From the NCBI RefSeq assembly GCF_019801965.1, contig NZ_JAHVIA010000005.1, positions 310,001-374,000 of the forward strand: a stretch of 64,000 nt of DNA, given 5' to 3'. Within the stretch, counting starts at the first letter, position 1, and each line of letters starts with the position of its first letter. The stretch is from Salipiger bermudensis. Lineage in GTDB: Bacteria; Pseudomonadota; Alphaproteobacteria; Rhodobacterales; Rhodobacteraceae. Made by a program: the position numbers and the translations under genes. This document shows positions 16,982 through 27,061 of this stretch, piece after piece. Under the pieces are notes generated by a model. The model searched no databases, had not been told where the DNA came from, and saw nothing but the letters and a program-made list of their open reading frames with translations.

Positions 16982-17043
16982 GGGGTCTCTCCCTGGCTTC
17001 GGCTTCGAAAGCCAAGGGATAGACGCATGGGGGCGGCGCGGTA

Positions 17044-17079
17044 TTGACCGGCCTTGCCAGCTTTTTGACCGACCTCGCC
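17044..17079. promoter_or_regulatory. Two direct repeats spaced 21 bp, candidate AraC-family operator
   Basis: TTGACCGGCCTTGCC (17044-17058) and TTGACCGACCTCGCC (17065-17079) match at 13 of 15 positions and start exactly 21 bp apart, two helical turns. They lie between the AraC gene and the NmrA operon, 63 nt from the NmrA start. That is the usual arrangement for AraC-type activators. Confidence 0.6.
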
Positions 17080-17089
17080 ATTGCCCCCG

Positions 17090-18103
17090 TCAGCGGCGGG
17101 ACATGTGCTTGCGATAGGTCGCGGGCGTCGTGCCGAGCCAGCGTTTGAACGCACGGGTGAAGGCACTCTGCTCGGAGAACCCGGTGAGAAACGCGATCTC
17201 GGCCAAAGAATGTCTTTCGTCTCGCAATAGCCCTTCGGCGAGGTCGCGGCGGGTGTCCTCGGTGAGGCTCTGGAAGCTCATACCCTGCTCCGCGAGGCGC
17301 CGGTGGAAGGATCGCGCGCTGAGCCCCAGGCCGCGCGCGATCTCGGCCATCTTCGGCGTCCCCTCGCTGAGCCTCTGGGCGATCGCGGCCTTAGACTGGG
17401 TGACGAGCGCGGGAGTCCGGGTGATCTCGGACAATTCCGCGTCGAGATGTGTAGCGAGGTATTGTGAAATGCCCTCGTCACCGAGGATGTTGGGCCGAGC
17501 CAGCACGTCGTTGGCATAGAGGATCGCATCGAGCTCGGCGCCGAAGCGCACCGGACAGCCGAACCACTCCTCGTGTGCGGCGACCGAGCGTGGGGCGGGG
17601 TGCCGGATCAGCACCTCGACCGGTGCGAGCGGCACCGGGCAAACCTGCCGTGCGATGGATACGGCGCTGGCCAGCGTGGCCTCGTTCGACAGCCGCATTC
17701 CGAGGCGCAGCTCGCCCGCCCGGTGCAAGATGAAAAGCGTGCCTCCGGTCGCCGGCCGCAGCTCGTATTCGACGACGCTGGTCCAGAGACGCGCGTAGCG
17801 CTCAACACGCGCATAGGACGCCCCAAGTGTCGTCGCTGCCTTGAAGGCAAGTCCAAGAGCTCCGTATTCGTCAAGTCGCATGGAGGCGCCGGTGCGCACC
17901 GGCAGATCGGTCACGTCGATCTGCGAGGCGATCCTTTCGAGCAGGTCGTAGTAGCGCTCGGCCGGGATCATCTGCCCGGGGTCCCGGGGCGCAGAGGGGG
18001 AGATGCCGACGCTGGCCAGCATCGCCGTAGCATCGACCTCACCGCCCGCCGCGGCGACCACCTTGTGCGCGAAGAGCGAAGTCACATAGCCCATGTCCGG
18101 CAT
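17090..18103 (-). CDS. AraC-family transcriptional regulator (AraC_binding_2/OruR-type)
   Basis: A 337-residue regulator. An N-terminal ligand domain of the long type (about 1-200, with MIPAERYYDLLERIA and GALGLAFKAATTLGASYARVERY) is followed by two helix-turn-helix units at 240-335, the second with SLAEIAFLTGFSEQSAFTRA and RWLGTTPATYRK. This layout is shared with OruR/ArgR-like activators and with many regulators beside NmrA-type genes. I placed the start at 18103 because the family begins there; an upstream open frame to 18499 reads as non-homologous. The effector is unknown. Confidence 0.87.
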   Translation of the reverse strand: MPDMGYVTSLFAHKVVAAAGGEVDATAMLASVGISPSAPRDPGQMIPAERYYDLLERIASQIDVTDLPVRTGASMRLDEYGALGLAFKAATTLGASYARVERYARLWTSVVEYELRPATGGTLFILHRAGELRLGMRLSNEATLASAVSIARQVCPVPLAPVEVLIRHPAPRSVAAHEEWFGCPVRFGAELDAILYANDVLARPNILGDEGISQYLATHLDAELSEITRTPALVTQSKAAIAQRLSEGTPKMAEIARGLGLSARSFHRRLAEQGMSFQSLTEDTRRDLAEGLLRDERHSLAEIAFLTGFSEQSAFTRAFKRWLGTTPATYRKHMSRR

Positions 18104-18381
18104 TCTACGATGCGCTTGGTGAACAGCCAAGCTCGCGCTGGAACCGCGTGCGCGGCGGACCGGATGTATGCCTTTCGTTAAACCGTGAAGCCAACCTGTA
18201 TGTGAAGCGAACGACCGCCTTCCGCGCTCTAAGTTGGCCCCTGGCGTCATGCCGCGTCCTGCATGGAAGTCATGGAAGGGCTGATGACGAGAGCACTGTC
18301 GGGAGGGCGGGGCTTCATCTACGGGCTCCTTCAATCTCGATTGGCCGCACGCTGAGAGTGCCGCGAGGGGTAAGCAGGCGA
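18104..18381. other. Non-coding stretch upstream of the AraC gene
   Basis: About 280 nt between the AraC start and the hairpin ending the peptidase operon. It should contain the AraC promoter. No gene, RNA or repeat was recognised. Confidence 0.5.
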
Positions 18382-18407
18382 TGCGGACCGGGTTGCCCCG
18401 GTCCGCA
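18382..18407 (-). terminator. Hairpin at the end of the peptidase operon
   Basis: A perfect 11-bp stem TGCGGACCGGG/CCCGGTCCGCA with a TTGC loop begins 6 nt beyond the stop codon of the 145-aa gene. A T-run is lacking, so it may be an RNA 3'-end stabiliser or Rho-linked terminator. Confidence 0.55.
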
Positions 18408-18413
18408 CCCGTC

Positions 18414-18851
18414 TCAGGCCTCGGCGGTGATACGGTCGGGGCCGGTGATGCCTCCGGCGGCGTTCTTCTCGCGCCATTGGACCATGATGTTGGCCACACG
18501 GAAGCGATCCACGGCCCGACGCCGGACCGTCAGGCGGTTTTCCCCCTTCCTCAAGAAGCCCGAGGGGATCCGGTCCATCCAGAGGTTCCATCCTTGCCGG
18601 TCGACCATGTCGAAGCTCGGCAGATGGCGGCCATTGATAAGGATGCGATGGGTGATCGCGTCGCCCTCTTCGGTGCTGCCGACACCCACGTCCTGCGCCT
18701 GGATCATGATGTATCCCTCGGCGCTCACCGACTGGCCGGGGCGGCTGGCGTCGACCGGGTCATCATCGATGACGAAGGTCCGCGTCGCCTCCTGGTTCGG
18801 CTGGGTGAACTCGGTATCGAAATTGAGCCATGCGAAATCGGAACGTGCCAT
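18414..18851 (-). CDS. Unrecognised 145-aa protein, last gene of the subtilase operon
   Basis: A 145-residue soluble protein with no signal peptide and no cysteine. Strand-rich segments (TRTFVIDDDPV, AEGYIMIQAQDVG, HRILINGRHLPSFD, NRLTVRRRAV, ANIMVQWREKN) suggest a beta-sandwich, perhaps C2- or jelly-roll-like. GGAGAGAG precedes the ATG at 18851. It lies 68 nt behind the subtilase gene and is probably co-transcribed with it and the haloperoxidase-like gene. I recognise no family; a role as partner, substrate or inhibitor of the protease is only a guess. Confidence 0.75.
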   Translation of the reverse strand: MARSDFAWLNFDTEFTQPNQEATRTFVIDDDPVDASRPGQSVSAEGYIMIQAQDVGVGSTEEGDAITHRILINGRHLPSFDMVDRQGWNLWMDRIPSGFLRKGENRLTVRRRAVDRFRVANIMVQWREKNAAGGITGPDRITAEA

Positions 18852-18919
18852 ATGTCTCTCTCCTTGCTGCTTCCGGCGGAATTGCCGGGCAAGAAGGAGG
18901 GTGCCACGCAGGGCGTTTG

Positions 18920-20785
18920 CTAAACGTTGGACGCAGTGTCGGGACTCGCTTCGGCCGCGTCGCGCAGCGCCGCGCGCGCCGCCTGCGGGGCCGCGAAGCT
19001 CGTGCCGCGCACCTGCACCCGCGAGCCGCTGCGCGCGCCCGCCACGGTGAGCCAGGGCCAGGCCGGCGTGCCTTCTGCCAGGGCGGCGGCATCCTCCCGT
19101 CCCGGCGCCGAGAACGCCGCAGGCAGCCGCGCACCGTCGGCAGCGGCCCGCCACCCGGCGACCATGCTGACGCTCTCACCTGCGGCAATTGCGTTGAAAC
19201 TGCCCTCACGCCGGACCGGTCCGGGACTGTCCGGGTCGTCAAGGACGATGCGACCCGAAGGATCGCGCCGGCGGTAGTGATGATCCTCGAGCCAGGATTG
19301 CCGTCCGCGCCGCGGGTAGCCCGGCAAGGAGTCGTCGCGCTGGACGTAGATGTCGAGCGGGTCGTCCGTCCTCGCCTGCGGCAGGATCCGCCACCGGCCT
19401 GGCCGCACGAAGCCTCTGCCTGGCCCATCAGGGCGCGTGCGCTCGGCGGCGAGCACGAGGCATTCGCGACCGGGGCCCATCGGCACCGGGTCGGGCTGCA
19501 TCCCGTCCGTGGGGCCATCGCGCGGCGCCTCGGGGCCGGAGACCCAGCGCCAGTAGCAGCGCATCACCACCTCGCCCGTGCCGCCGCCCTCGGGCTGCCG
19601 GAGATCGGCAAAGCTGTCGAACTTCGCAGGCGCTGGGGCGACGAGGGGCTCGGTCCCGCCGGGCGGCGTCAGCGCGATGCCGAGGCCCGGTCGCTTTGGC
19701 CGCGCCGGCAGCACCGGCCCCCAGATCTCGAGAAAGCTCGGGGTCGGATCGTCGGGCGGCAGGTGCCAGTAGAGCGGCTCGGCGGAGTTGGCCGCTATCC
19801 GGGCGCGCGACTGGCTGAGCCGGGTGTTGCCTACCGGAACAAAGAGCCGGGCCGGCCGGCGCCCCTCGGTGAGCGCGCCGAGCTTCGCCTCGATGTAGCG
19901 GCCGAGTAGCCCGGTGCCGTCCTTCGGGCCCGCGGTCAGCCCATAGCTCATGTTGAAGACCACCGGCACGTCAAGCCCGGGGTGCTTGGCGAGCAGCGCC
20001 TTGATCCGCTTGAACAGGGCGTGAAATGCCAGCAGTGCGAACATCGGGATGAAGGTGCCGGAGGTGTCATGCGTGACCCGTGGCGGCAGGCTGACCCAGA
20101 GCAGATGCGTGCGGCCGGGCGCCGCCGGATCGGGTCCGCGCGGTCCGGCCAGCAGATCGGCGACCGCCATGCCGTGGCTCATCCGCTGCGCCGCGCTCTG
20201 GGGCTGGTCGGCGGCCATGTCGATCAGCCCGACCGCGCGGTAGAGACTGTCCTCGTCGATGGTGCCGGCCCCGGTTCGGTGCGCGCCGATCAACTCGAAG
20301 ATCTCGAAAGCCTGCAATTCCCGCCCGCAGACCAATTCGCTCTTGCTATCGCCCGCAACCGGCGCGCCCATCATCCAGACCCAGCCCAGCCGCGTCTGCC
20401 CGCCTTCCATGCGAAACCGCTCATGCGCAAAGAAGGCCCCGTCATCGATCACGGCCATGATGGCATCGCCGGGGGCGAGCTGGATCTGGAGCGGTTTGGC
20501 CGTGGGGGCTACTGCATCGGGATCGAGCGTGCGGTTGAGCGCGACGCTGTCGAGCAGCGCCGGCACGGCGGTGTCAAACGGGAAGTTCGCGACGATATCG
20601 GCGGTGCTCTGCGCTGGGTCGGCCCGGAATTTCTCCATCCGCGAAAAACTGTCGAAGACGCCGGCCTGCAGGCCCGCATCAACGCCGCGCCGGTCGCGCT
20701 GCTCTTTGTGGCGCCACCAATGCGAATAGGGGTAGGACGGCTCGTCGCCCCCGATCCGTTCCGGCCCGCTCCAGCTCAGTCCCAT
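18920..20785 (-). CDS. Subtilisin-like serine peptidase (S8 family), divergent
   Basis: A 621-residue protein with a full S8 triad in order: Asp near residue 114 (AVIDDGAFFAHERF), His near 204 (SHGMAVADLLAG) and Ser near 596 (RGTSFAAPQAARAA). The long His-Ser interval holds VVFNMSYG, the likely oxyanion region. No signal peptide or propeptide signature is seen, so it may act in the cytosol or be exported by an unusual route. The ATG at 20785 has GGAGCG in front and overlaps the haloperoxidase-like gene by 10 nt. Substrates are unknown. Confidence 0.85.
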   Translation of the reverse strand: MGLSWSGPERIGGDEPSYPYSHWWRHKEQRDRRGVDAGLQAGVFDSFSRMEKFRADPAQSTADIVANFPFDTAVPALLDSVALNRTLDPDAVAPTAKPLQIQLAPGDAIMAVIDDGAFFAHERFRMEGGQTRLGWVWMMGAPVAGDSKSELVCGRELQAFEIFELIGAHRTGAGTIDEDSLYRAVGLIDMAADQPQSAAQRMSHGMAVADLLAGPRGPDPAAPGRTHLLWVSLPPRVTHDTSGTFIPMFALLAFHALFKRIKALLAKHPGLDVPVVFNMSYGLTAGPKDGTGLLGRYIEAKLGALTEGRRPARLFVPVGNTRLSQSRARIAANSAEPLYWHLPPDDPTPSFLEIWGPVLPARPKRPGLGIALTPPGGTEPLVAPAPAKFDSFADLRQPEGGGTGEVVMRCYWRWVSGPEAPRDGPTDGMQPDPVPMGPGRECLVLAAERTRPDGPGRGFVRPGRWRILPQARTDDPLDIYVQRDDSLPGYPRRGRQSWLEDHHYRRRDPSGRIVLDDPDSPGPVRREGSFNAIAAGESVSMVAGWRAAADGARLPAAFSAPGREDAAALAEGTPAWPWLTVAGARSGSRVQVRGTSFAAPQAARAALRDAAEASPDTASNV

Positions 20786-21888
20786 CTGGCGCTCCAATCC
20801 GCCCGCGCCTTGGCCATGAGCCAGGAGAGGCCGGGCTCTGCGGGCGGCACGAGGGGCGCGCCCATCGAGGCAACAAGCCCGTCTGCGCCCAGTGCGCGCG
20901 CCATCTCGCCGAGATGGAAGTCGCGGTCGGCCCATCCGCCGGCATCGAAGCGTCGCGGGGTGACCGGCACGTCGAGCCCGGCGCGCGCCGCAAGGTGATC
21001 GGCCAGCACCAGCCCGAGCACCGCGCCTGCCGCGCTGTCGACCGGGAAATGCACCCCCGCGACCGTCCGGTTGATCGCGATCCGCGCCGCCAGGCGGAAA
21101 CGTGGCGCGTGATCGGTGAGAGCCGTCATGGGGTCCTCCCCCGCCACGTGGCTGAGCAGTGACGCCAACATGAAGGCCTCGGTGGCGTGACCGCTGGGAA
21201 GAGTGCCGTGGGGCGGCGTGTCGATCATCGGCTGGACCAGCGGCGAGAAGGTCGAGGGACGCGGGCAGCCCAGAACGTGTTTCACGCGGGCCTCGACCAC
21301 ATGGGTGAGCCGCAGCCCGAGATCCATTAGGTCGAAGATCCAGCGAGATCGGCTCGGCCGCAGATCGTCAAGGGCAGCGAAGAACGACACGAGATCGGTG
21401 ATCTGCACGAGGATTTCCGGCGTTCTCTCGGCCCGCAACTCGGCATAGCCCGCAAGGAAATCGAGCATCGTGGAGAAATCGGAATTGCTTGGACGAATGA
21501 TCTCCGCGATTGGCGCATATCTTCGCGTGAACGTGCCGTCGTCCGCGACGTCATCGCCCGCAATCTGGTGAATCTCCGCCGCGGCGCGCTCGTCCCGCGA
21601 GGTCCCGCGGACCACGAGACCGTCGAGCAGGCCCGAGAGAATGGCGGCCCCGCGCCATTCAGCGTCCAGGAGATCGAGCCGCGCAGGGGCGTCGGCATCC
21701 GCATCCTGCGGCACGGTCACCGCCTGAGGCTCAGGCAATGCCTCGGTGCCGATAATTCCGTCCCGGCAGATATTTAACGCGGAGGCCAACAGCCCTGACC
21801 GGGCGCCGCCCCGACCGCTTCCCATCTGCCCCATCTGCCCCATTTGGCCCATCTGTCCCATTTGGCCGGACATGCTCGAGATCGGCAT
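20776..21888 (-). CDS. Vanadium haloperoxidase / PAP2 acid phosphatase superfamily protein
   Basis: A 370-residue protein with the three anion-site motifs of the superfamily: K-x6-RP (KHVLGCPRP), PSGH (PSGHATEAF) and R-x3-G-x-H-x3-D (NRTVAGVHFPVD). Such proteins bind phosphate or vanadate and act as phosphatases or haloperoxidases. The N-terminus carries five GQM repeats and a Gly/Arg stretch before the conserved part. No membrane helices are evident, unlike lipid phosphatases. AGGAGG precedes the ATG at 21888. It is the first gene of the operon with the subtilase and 145-aa genes, divergent from a SARP-like regulator. Confidence 0.85.
   Translation of the reverse strand: MPISSMSGQMGQMGQMGQMGQMGSGRGGARSGLLASALNICRDGIIGTEALPEPQAVTVPQDADADAPARLDLLDAEWRGAAILSGLLDGLVVRGTSRDERAAAEIHQIAGDDVADDGTFTRRYAPIAEIIRPSNSDFSTMLDFLAGYAELRAERTPEILVQITDLVSFFAALDDLRPSRSRWIFDLMDLGLRLTHVVEARVKHVLGCPRPSTFSPLVQPMIDTPPHGTLPSGHATEAFMLASLLSHVAGEDPMTALTDHAPRFRLAARIAINRTVAGVHFPVDSAAGAVLGLVLADHLAARAGLDVPVTPRRFDAGGWADRDFHLGEMARALGADGLVASMGAPLVPPAEPGLSWLMAKARADWSARWD
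21819..21873 (-). repeat. In-frame 9-nt tandem repeat encoding (GQM)n
   Basis: About five copies of a GGNCAAATG/GGACAGATG-type 9-mer lie in the 5' part of the haloperoxidase-like gene. They alternate between two codon variants. Copy number probably varies among strains because whole units keep the frame. Confidence 0.75.
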
Positions 21889-21992
21889 TTGATCGCCTCC
21901 TGATGGAATTAATCGAAATAGAATCAATCTATGTGCCATATTGGCACAAAAGCAGCCGTCGACCCTGTCTTCTTTCCAAGGACATCCCGACC

Positions 21993-23588
21993 ATGACTGC
22001 CCCGCCTCTCATCCTCGATCTCGCTGGCCCGGTCAGGCTGCAGTCCTCAAAGGGGGAAGATCTCACGCCGAAGCTGACACGCTCGCGGGCCCTGCTGGCC
22101 CTGCTTGGCGCCAGTGAAGGTCATGTGCGCAGCCGGACCTGGATTCAGGACAAGCTCTGGAGCGACAAGCCCGGGCCCGAGGCTGCCGCGGCTTTGCGCT
22201 ATGTGCTCTGGGACATTCGCAAGGCTTTGGGGGAGCATCGCACCGGTATTGCATCGCGCAACGGCAACATCGCCCTCGACACCGCGACCTTCGAGGTCCG
22301 TTGCCTGACGAGCGGCGGTGCTTGCGGGCGGGCCTTTGCCGAGGGTCTCGATGTGGATGACCCCGAATTCGAGGCATGGCTGCGTGATCAGCGCGCGATG
22401 GGCGCCGCTCGCTTGGAGGCGCCCCCAAGCCGTGGCGAGGGTGCGCGCCGCGACCTGCGCAGCATGGTGTGGCTGTGTCCGGACGGGGGCGACGACGACG
22501 CACTCCAAGGTCTCGCCCATTCGCTCGCGGTGAAGATCGCGGCACGTCTCAAGCGCTCGGCGGGCGCAATCGTCCGGATCGACGGGAGCGACATCCGCCG
22601 CGAGACGGAGAGCGGCATAGGCCTGCGCTGCGATCTCAGGCTGTCGCGGCTGCGCGGGCGCATCCTCGCGCAGGTCTCGCTCTCCAATCTGCGCAGCGGG
22701 ATGCTTGCCTGGACCAATGACCGTGACCTGCCGAAAGCGCTCTCGGCGCAGGATCCGCTGAACCCATTCGCCAATCTCATGGCAGAACGGATCGCTCACG
22801 AACTGGCCAATGCCGGTCCGGATGCGACGGAGGATGAATGTGCGGCGTCGGCCTATTCCCGGGCGCTGCTGATGCCCCGAAGCTTTCGGGGCAGCGAATT
22901 GCAGCAGGCCGTCGAGACGCTCGGCACCGTGGAGCTCGAAGAGGCGGCCGCCCTCTCCGCCGCGCGCCGGGCGCTCTACCTTGGTTGGATGGTGATCGAA
23001 CGCCGCGTGGACTGCCCGCAAACGGCGCTTGAGACTGCGCGCAGCCTGAGCCGCCGCGCGATCGAGCTCGACCCCACGCTCTCGGAGGCTTTCGCGATTC
23101 GAGCTGAACTGGCGGATTTCGACCGCAAGCCAGAGCTTGCATACGACCTCGCTCGCCACGCCGTGCGGCTCGATCCTTTCGATCCGATCGCTGTCGCGGC
23201 ACTTGCCAAGGCCGAGGCCCGCGTGGGCAATGCGGAGGCCGCCTACAAGCGGGCGCTCTACGCCCAGCAGCTCGCACTGGGCTTTTCCAATCCGGCCTGG
23301 TGGGCAAGCCTTTGCTGCACGACCGCCCTGCAGCAGGGCGACACGGAGCTGGCCCTGCGCCACGCGGAAACCGCCTGCGACCTATCGCCGGGATTCCTGC
23401 CGCCGCTGCGGTTCCTGGCTGCCTTGCGCTTCATGAAAGGTGACCTCGACGGATGCCGTGACGCCCTGATGACCCTTTCGGAGTTGGAGCACGGCTTCAC
23501 CCCGGAACACTTGACCGATCCGGATTACCCGGTGCGCTCGGTCGCACCAGGGGTGCTGCGAGACCTGCGACAGGCGAAGCTTGTCTAG
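21993..23588 (+). CDS. SARP-like regulator (OmpR-type winged helix plus TPR region)
   Basis: A 531-residue protein. Residues 1-90 form a winged-helix domain of the OmpR/SARP kind (LTRSRALLALLGASEG, then IQDKLWSDKPGPEAAAALRYVLWDIRKALG). A middle region of about 130-250 is unassigned, resembling the adenylate-cyclase-linked or TolB-like domain seen in similar regulators. The last 200 residues are TPR-like (SRRAIELDPTLSEAFAIRAEL, shown in 21 split as SRRAIELDP and TLSEAFAIRAEL). AAGGA precedes the ATG at 21993. It is divergent from the haloperoxidase-subtilase operon and is its likely regulator. Confidence 0.82.
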   Translation: MTAPPLILDLAGPVRLQSSKGEDLTPKLTRSRALLALLGASEGHVRSRTWIQDKLWSDKPGPEAAAALRYVLWDIRKALGEHRTGIASRNGNIALDTATFEVRCLTSGGACGRAFAEGLDVDDPEFEAWLRDQRAMGAARLEAPPSRGEGARRDLRSMVWLCPDGGDDDALQGLAHSLAVKIAARLKRSAGAIVRIDGSDIRRETESGIGLRCDLRLSRLRGRILAQVSLSNLRSGMLAWTNDRDLPKALSAQDPLNPFANLMAERIAHELANAGPDATEDECAASAYSRALLMPRSFRGSELQQAVETLGTVELEEAAALSAARRALYLGWMVIERRVDCPQTALETARSLSRRAIELDPTLSEAFAIRAELADFDRKPELAYDLARHAVRLDPFDPIAVAALAKAEARVGNAEAAYKRALYAQQLALGFSNPAWWASLCCTTALQQGDTELALRHAETACDLSPGFLPPLRFLAALRFMKGDLDGCRDALMTLSELEHGFTPEHLTDPDYPVRSVAPGVLRDLRQAKLV

Positions 23589-23680
23589 GGCGCAATCCCG
23601 TTCGGCAGGGCTTGTTGGCGGGCCGCGCAACTCAAGCGAATTTCAAACCGCTGACACTTCGTGAGAGCAGGTCAAATACC

Positions 23681-23938
23681 GTCAACGACGCGGGCAAGCC
23701 GAAGCTGGGACTGCATGCGCTGCGACATGCCGCTGCGTCGCTCTTCATCGAGCAGGACTGGAATCCCATGAAGGTCCAGACGCGTCTCGGCGACTCGTCG
23801 ATCACTATAACAATAGACGTCTACGGCCCCCTCTTCGAGAACGCTGAGGGGGATGTCTCGATGTTCGCGAAGCTCTCGAGCACGATTTTCTCGCGGCGTA
23901 ATCACTGTGGGATCAGCCTCCCACATCCTCCGTCATGA
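23681..23938 (+). pseudogene. C-terminal remnant of a tyrosine recombinase (integrase)
   Basis: About 70 residues match the catalytic end of phage-type integrases: LHALRHAAASLFIEQ carries the HxLRH box, KVQTRLGDSSITIT stands where LGHxS is expected, and DVYGPLF has the nucleophile Tyr. The second conserved His is Asp, and the core-binding domain and first catalytic Arg are missing. The fragment is therefore inactive. It sits inside the block bounded by tRNA-Phe and the partial tRNA copy, supporting an island origin. Confidence 0.8.
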
Positions 23939-23961
23939 GCCACTCCGGTTGAGGGAACGAA

Positions 23962-25290
<1,329 letters not shown>

Positions 25291-25392
25291 TCATCCTCGC
25301 TGCTGTCGGGCGGGTTGCTGTCTAGCGGATCCTAGCCTTGGCCCGAGCATTTGCAAAATTCATAATACTCGCACCCGAATCGAGTTTTCCTC

Positions 25393-26256
25393 ATGTCTCA
25401 ACCCGCTCTCGACATCCACCTCCTGCGCAGCTTCATGGAGGTCTCACGCGCCGGATCGATCCGCGCCGCCGCCGACCGGGTCGGGCGGACGCAATCCGCC
25501 GTCAGCCTGCAGATGAAGCGCCTCGAGGACGTGGTGGGCGAGCCGCTGTTACACCGCACCGGCTCGGGCGTTGTGCCGACCGTGGCCGGAGAGCGCCTGA
25601 TGGCAGGCGCCGAAAGGATCCTCGCCGCCCATGACGATGCGCTGGCGGGCTTCCGTGACAAGGGGCTGCGTGGCGCGATCTCGTTCGGCTGTCCTGAGGA
25701 TTATCTCAGCGCCTTCTTCCCCCCCCTGCTACGGCGCTTCGGGCAGGAGAACCCAGCGGTCGAGATCGAAATCATCTGCGCCACGACCGTCGAACTGCGC
25801 CCGATGCTGCAACGTCGACGCATTGATCTGGCGTTGGTCTCGAATCCCGCCTCGGAGGCGGGCGCAGACGTGCTGAGGCACGAGCCGCTGGTCTGGATCG
25901 GGGGCGCGGCCCGGGAGCCGCTGCCGCAGGACGGCGTCCTGCCGCTGGCCCTATCGGCGGCCGAAACCCTCGACCACCAGTTGGCCCGGGCGGCGATGGA
26001 GGCCAGCGGCCGCCCCTTCCGCATCACCCATGCCAGCAACGGGCTTGCCGGGCTTCTGGCGATCGCCCGCTCGGGCCTTGCGGTGAGCGTGGTGACGCGG
26101 GCTGCGGTGCCGCCCGATCTCGAGATCGTCGAACACGGGCTGCCTCCCCTGCCCGAGATCGGCATGGCGCTGGCCTATGCCTCGGTCTGCCCAGCGCCGC
26201 TGGTCCGCGCCTTCGGCGATTTCATCGCCGGCAAGCTTGGCAGCAGCGACCCATAG
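25393..26256 (+). CDS. LysR-family regulator, probably of the divergent dgdA-like gene
   Basis: A 287-residue LysR protein: helix-turn-helix in 1-62 (LLRSFMEVSRAGSIRAAADR, TQSAVSLQMKRLEDVVG) and a substrate-binding domain from about 90. It is divergent from the dialkylglycine decarboxylase-like gene with 108 nt between them, the arrangement of dgdR-dgdA. The spacer holds TGCAAAATTCATAATACTCG followed by CA, ends of a TGC-GCA dyad that may be part of a binding site. The inducer would be the amino-acid substrate, by analogy only. Confidence 0.87.
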   Translation: MSQPALDIHLLRSFMEVSRAGSIRAAADRVGRTQSAVSLQMKRLEDVVGEPLLHRTGSGVVPTVAGERLMAGAERILAAHDDALAGFRDKGLRGAISFGCPEDYLSAFFPPLLRRFGQENPAVEIEIICATTVELRPMLQRRRIDLALVSNPASEAGADVLRHEPLVWIGGAAREPLPQDGVLPLALSAAETLDHQLARAAMEASGRPFRITHASNGLAGLLAIARSGLAVSVVTRAAVPPDLEIVEHGLPPLPEIGMALAYASVCPAPLVRAFGDFIAGKLGSSDP

Positions 26257-26447
26257 CAGCTCTCGACCCGGTGGTTCCTCGCACAAGCCGTCGGGCGCTA
26301 TCTATAAAGCTGGACGAGACGCGTCGCGCGACGACAGGCGGCCCCATTGCAGACTGACTTCAAGTTGGGGGAAGGCAGTGCCTTCGCATCACCGTCGGAG
26401 CAACGCCTACGCAACGCCGGGCAGTGGTACGCTTTCACACCTCTTTA

Positions 26448-26496
26448 TGGATTGAAAATTCTCGTGTCGGTGGTTCGTTTCCACCCCCGGACACCA
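26448..26496 (+). repeat. Partial tRNA-Phe copy, probable attachment-site remnant
   Basis: 49 nt matching the 3' half of tRNA-Phe (15315-15363) from the anticodon stem through CCA, with four mismatches. The 5' half is absent, so it is not a working tRNA. Direct orientation relative to the tRNA and an integrase fragment between the two copies are what integration into a tRNA 3' end leaves behind. Confidence 0.85.
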
Positions 26497-27061
26497 GTCT
26501 CTCCGGTCGATCATTTGTTTCGCAAGACGGTCCTTGCATGCGCTTGAAGCCTTGACCGTGTCGGAGCACCCCCTCTTCCCGCTCAGCTTCGTGAAGTCGG
26601 AGATAGTCCGCGTCAGACCCCGCAGCTGATCCGGGTTGGAAGGCCAATGGTCCGCACCCGCATCATGACTTTGCCACGCCCGACGTCGCCAGCACTTTTG
26701 AAACGCGGGAGAAACGCAAGCGGCACGCAGGTGCAGTCGGAAAAAGCGTCTTGGGCCATTGGGCGAGCAGGAAGGCCGTCTGCCAGATACCCGTGCCGCC
26801 GCATAACTTCAGAGAACGCCGAGGCGGCCCTCGTGCCCCGCGAAACCTCGCGTTCTAATGTCCGAGAGCGGGGTCGCGCCAAGCCGTCGGACTTTGATCC
26901 ATCACGGTTGCCGGTGTGGCCGGTCTTTGGTCTGAGCATGCAGGTCGCAAAGGTCCAAGGGATCACGGCGGAGGTCCGGCCTGGCTCGCGCAAATATCCC
27001 GTTCCTGAGATCGTCTTCAGCAGAGGGACCATGGCGGTTCCGGAGCATCGGGAGACGAGAC
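26497..27061. other. Gene-free stretch right of the island
   Basis: 565 nt between the partial tRNA copy and the Asp/Arg-rich protein gene. Open frames here show no family resemblance and no convincing ribosome sites. The end should contain the promoter of the 27062 gene. Confidence 0.5.

Noticed and set aside
26448-26496. A second tRNA-Phe gene
   Set aside because: Only the 3' half is present and it carries four changes, including one in the acceptor stem, so it cannot fold as a tRNA. It is treated as an attachment-site remnant.
26613-27032. A 139-codon minus-strand frame right of the island
   Set aside because: No ribosome site, no domain and a composition like its shadow frames. It also overlaps the likely promoter of the 27062 gene.
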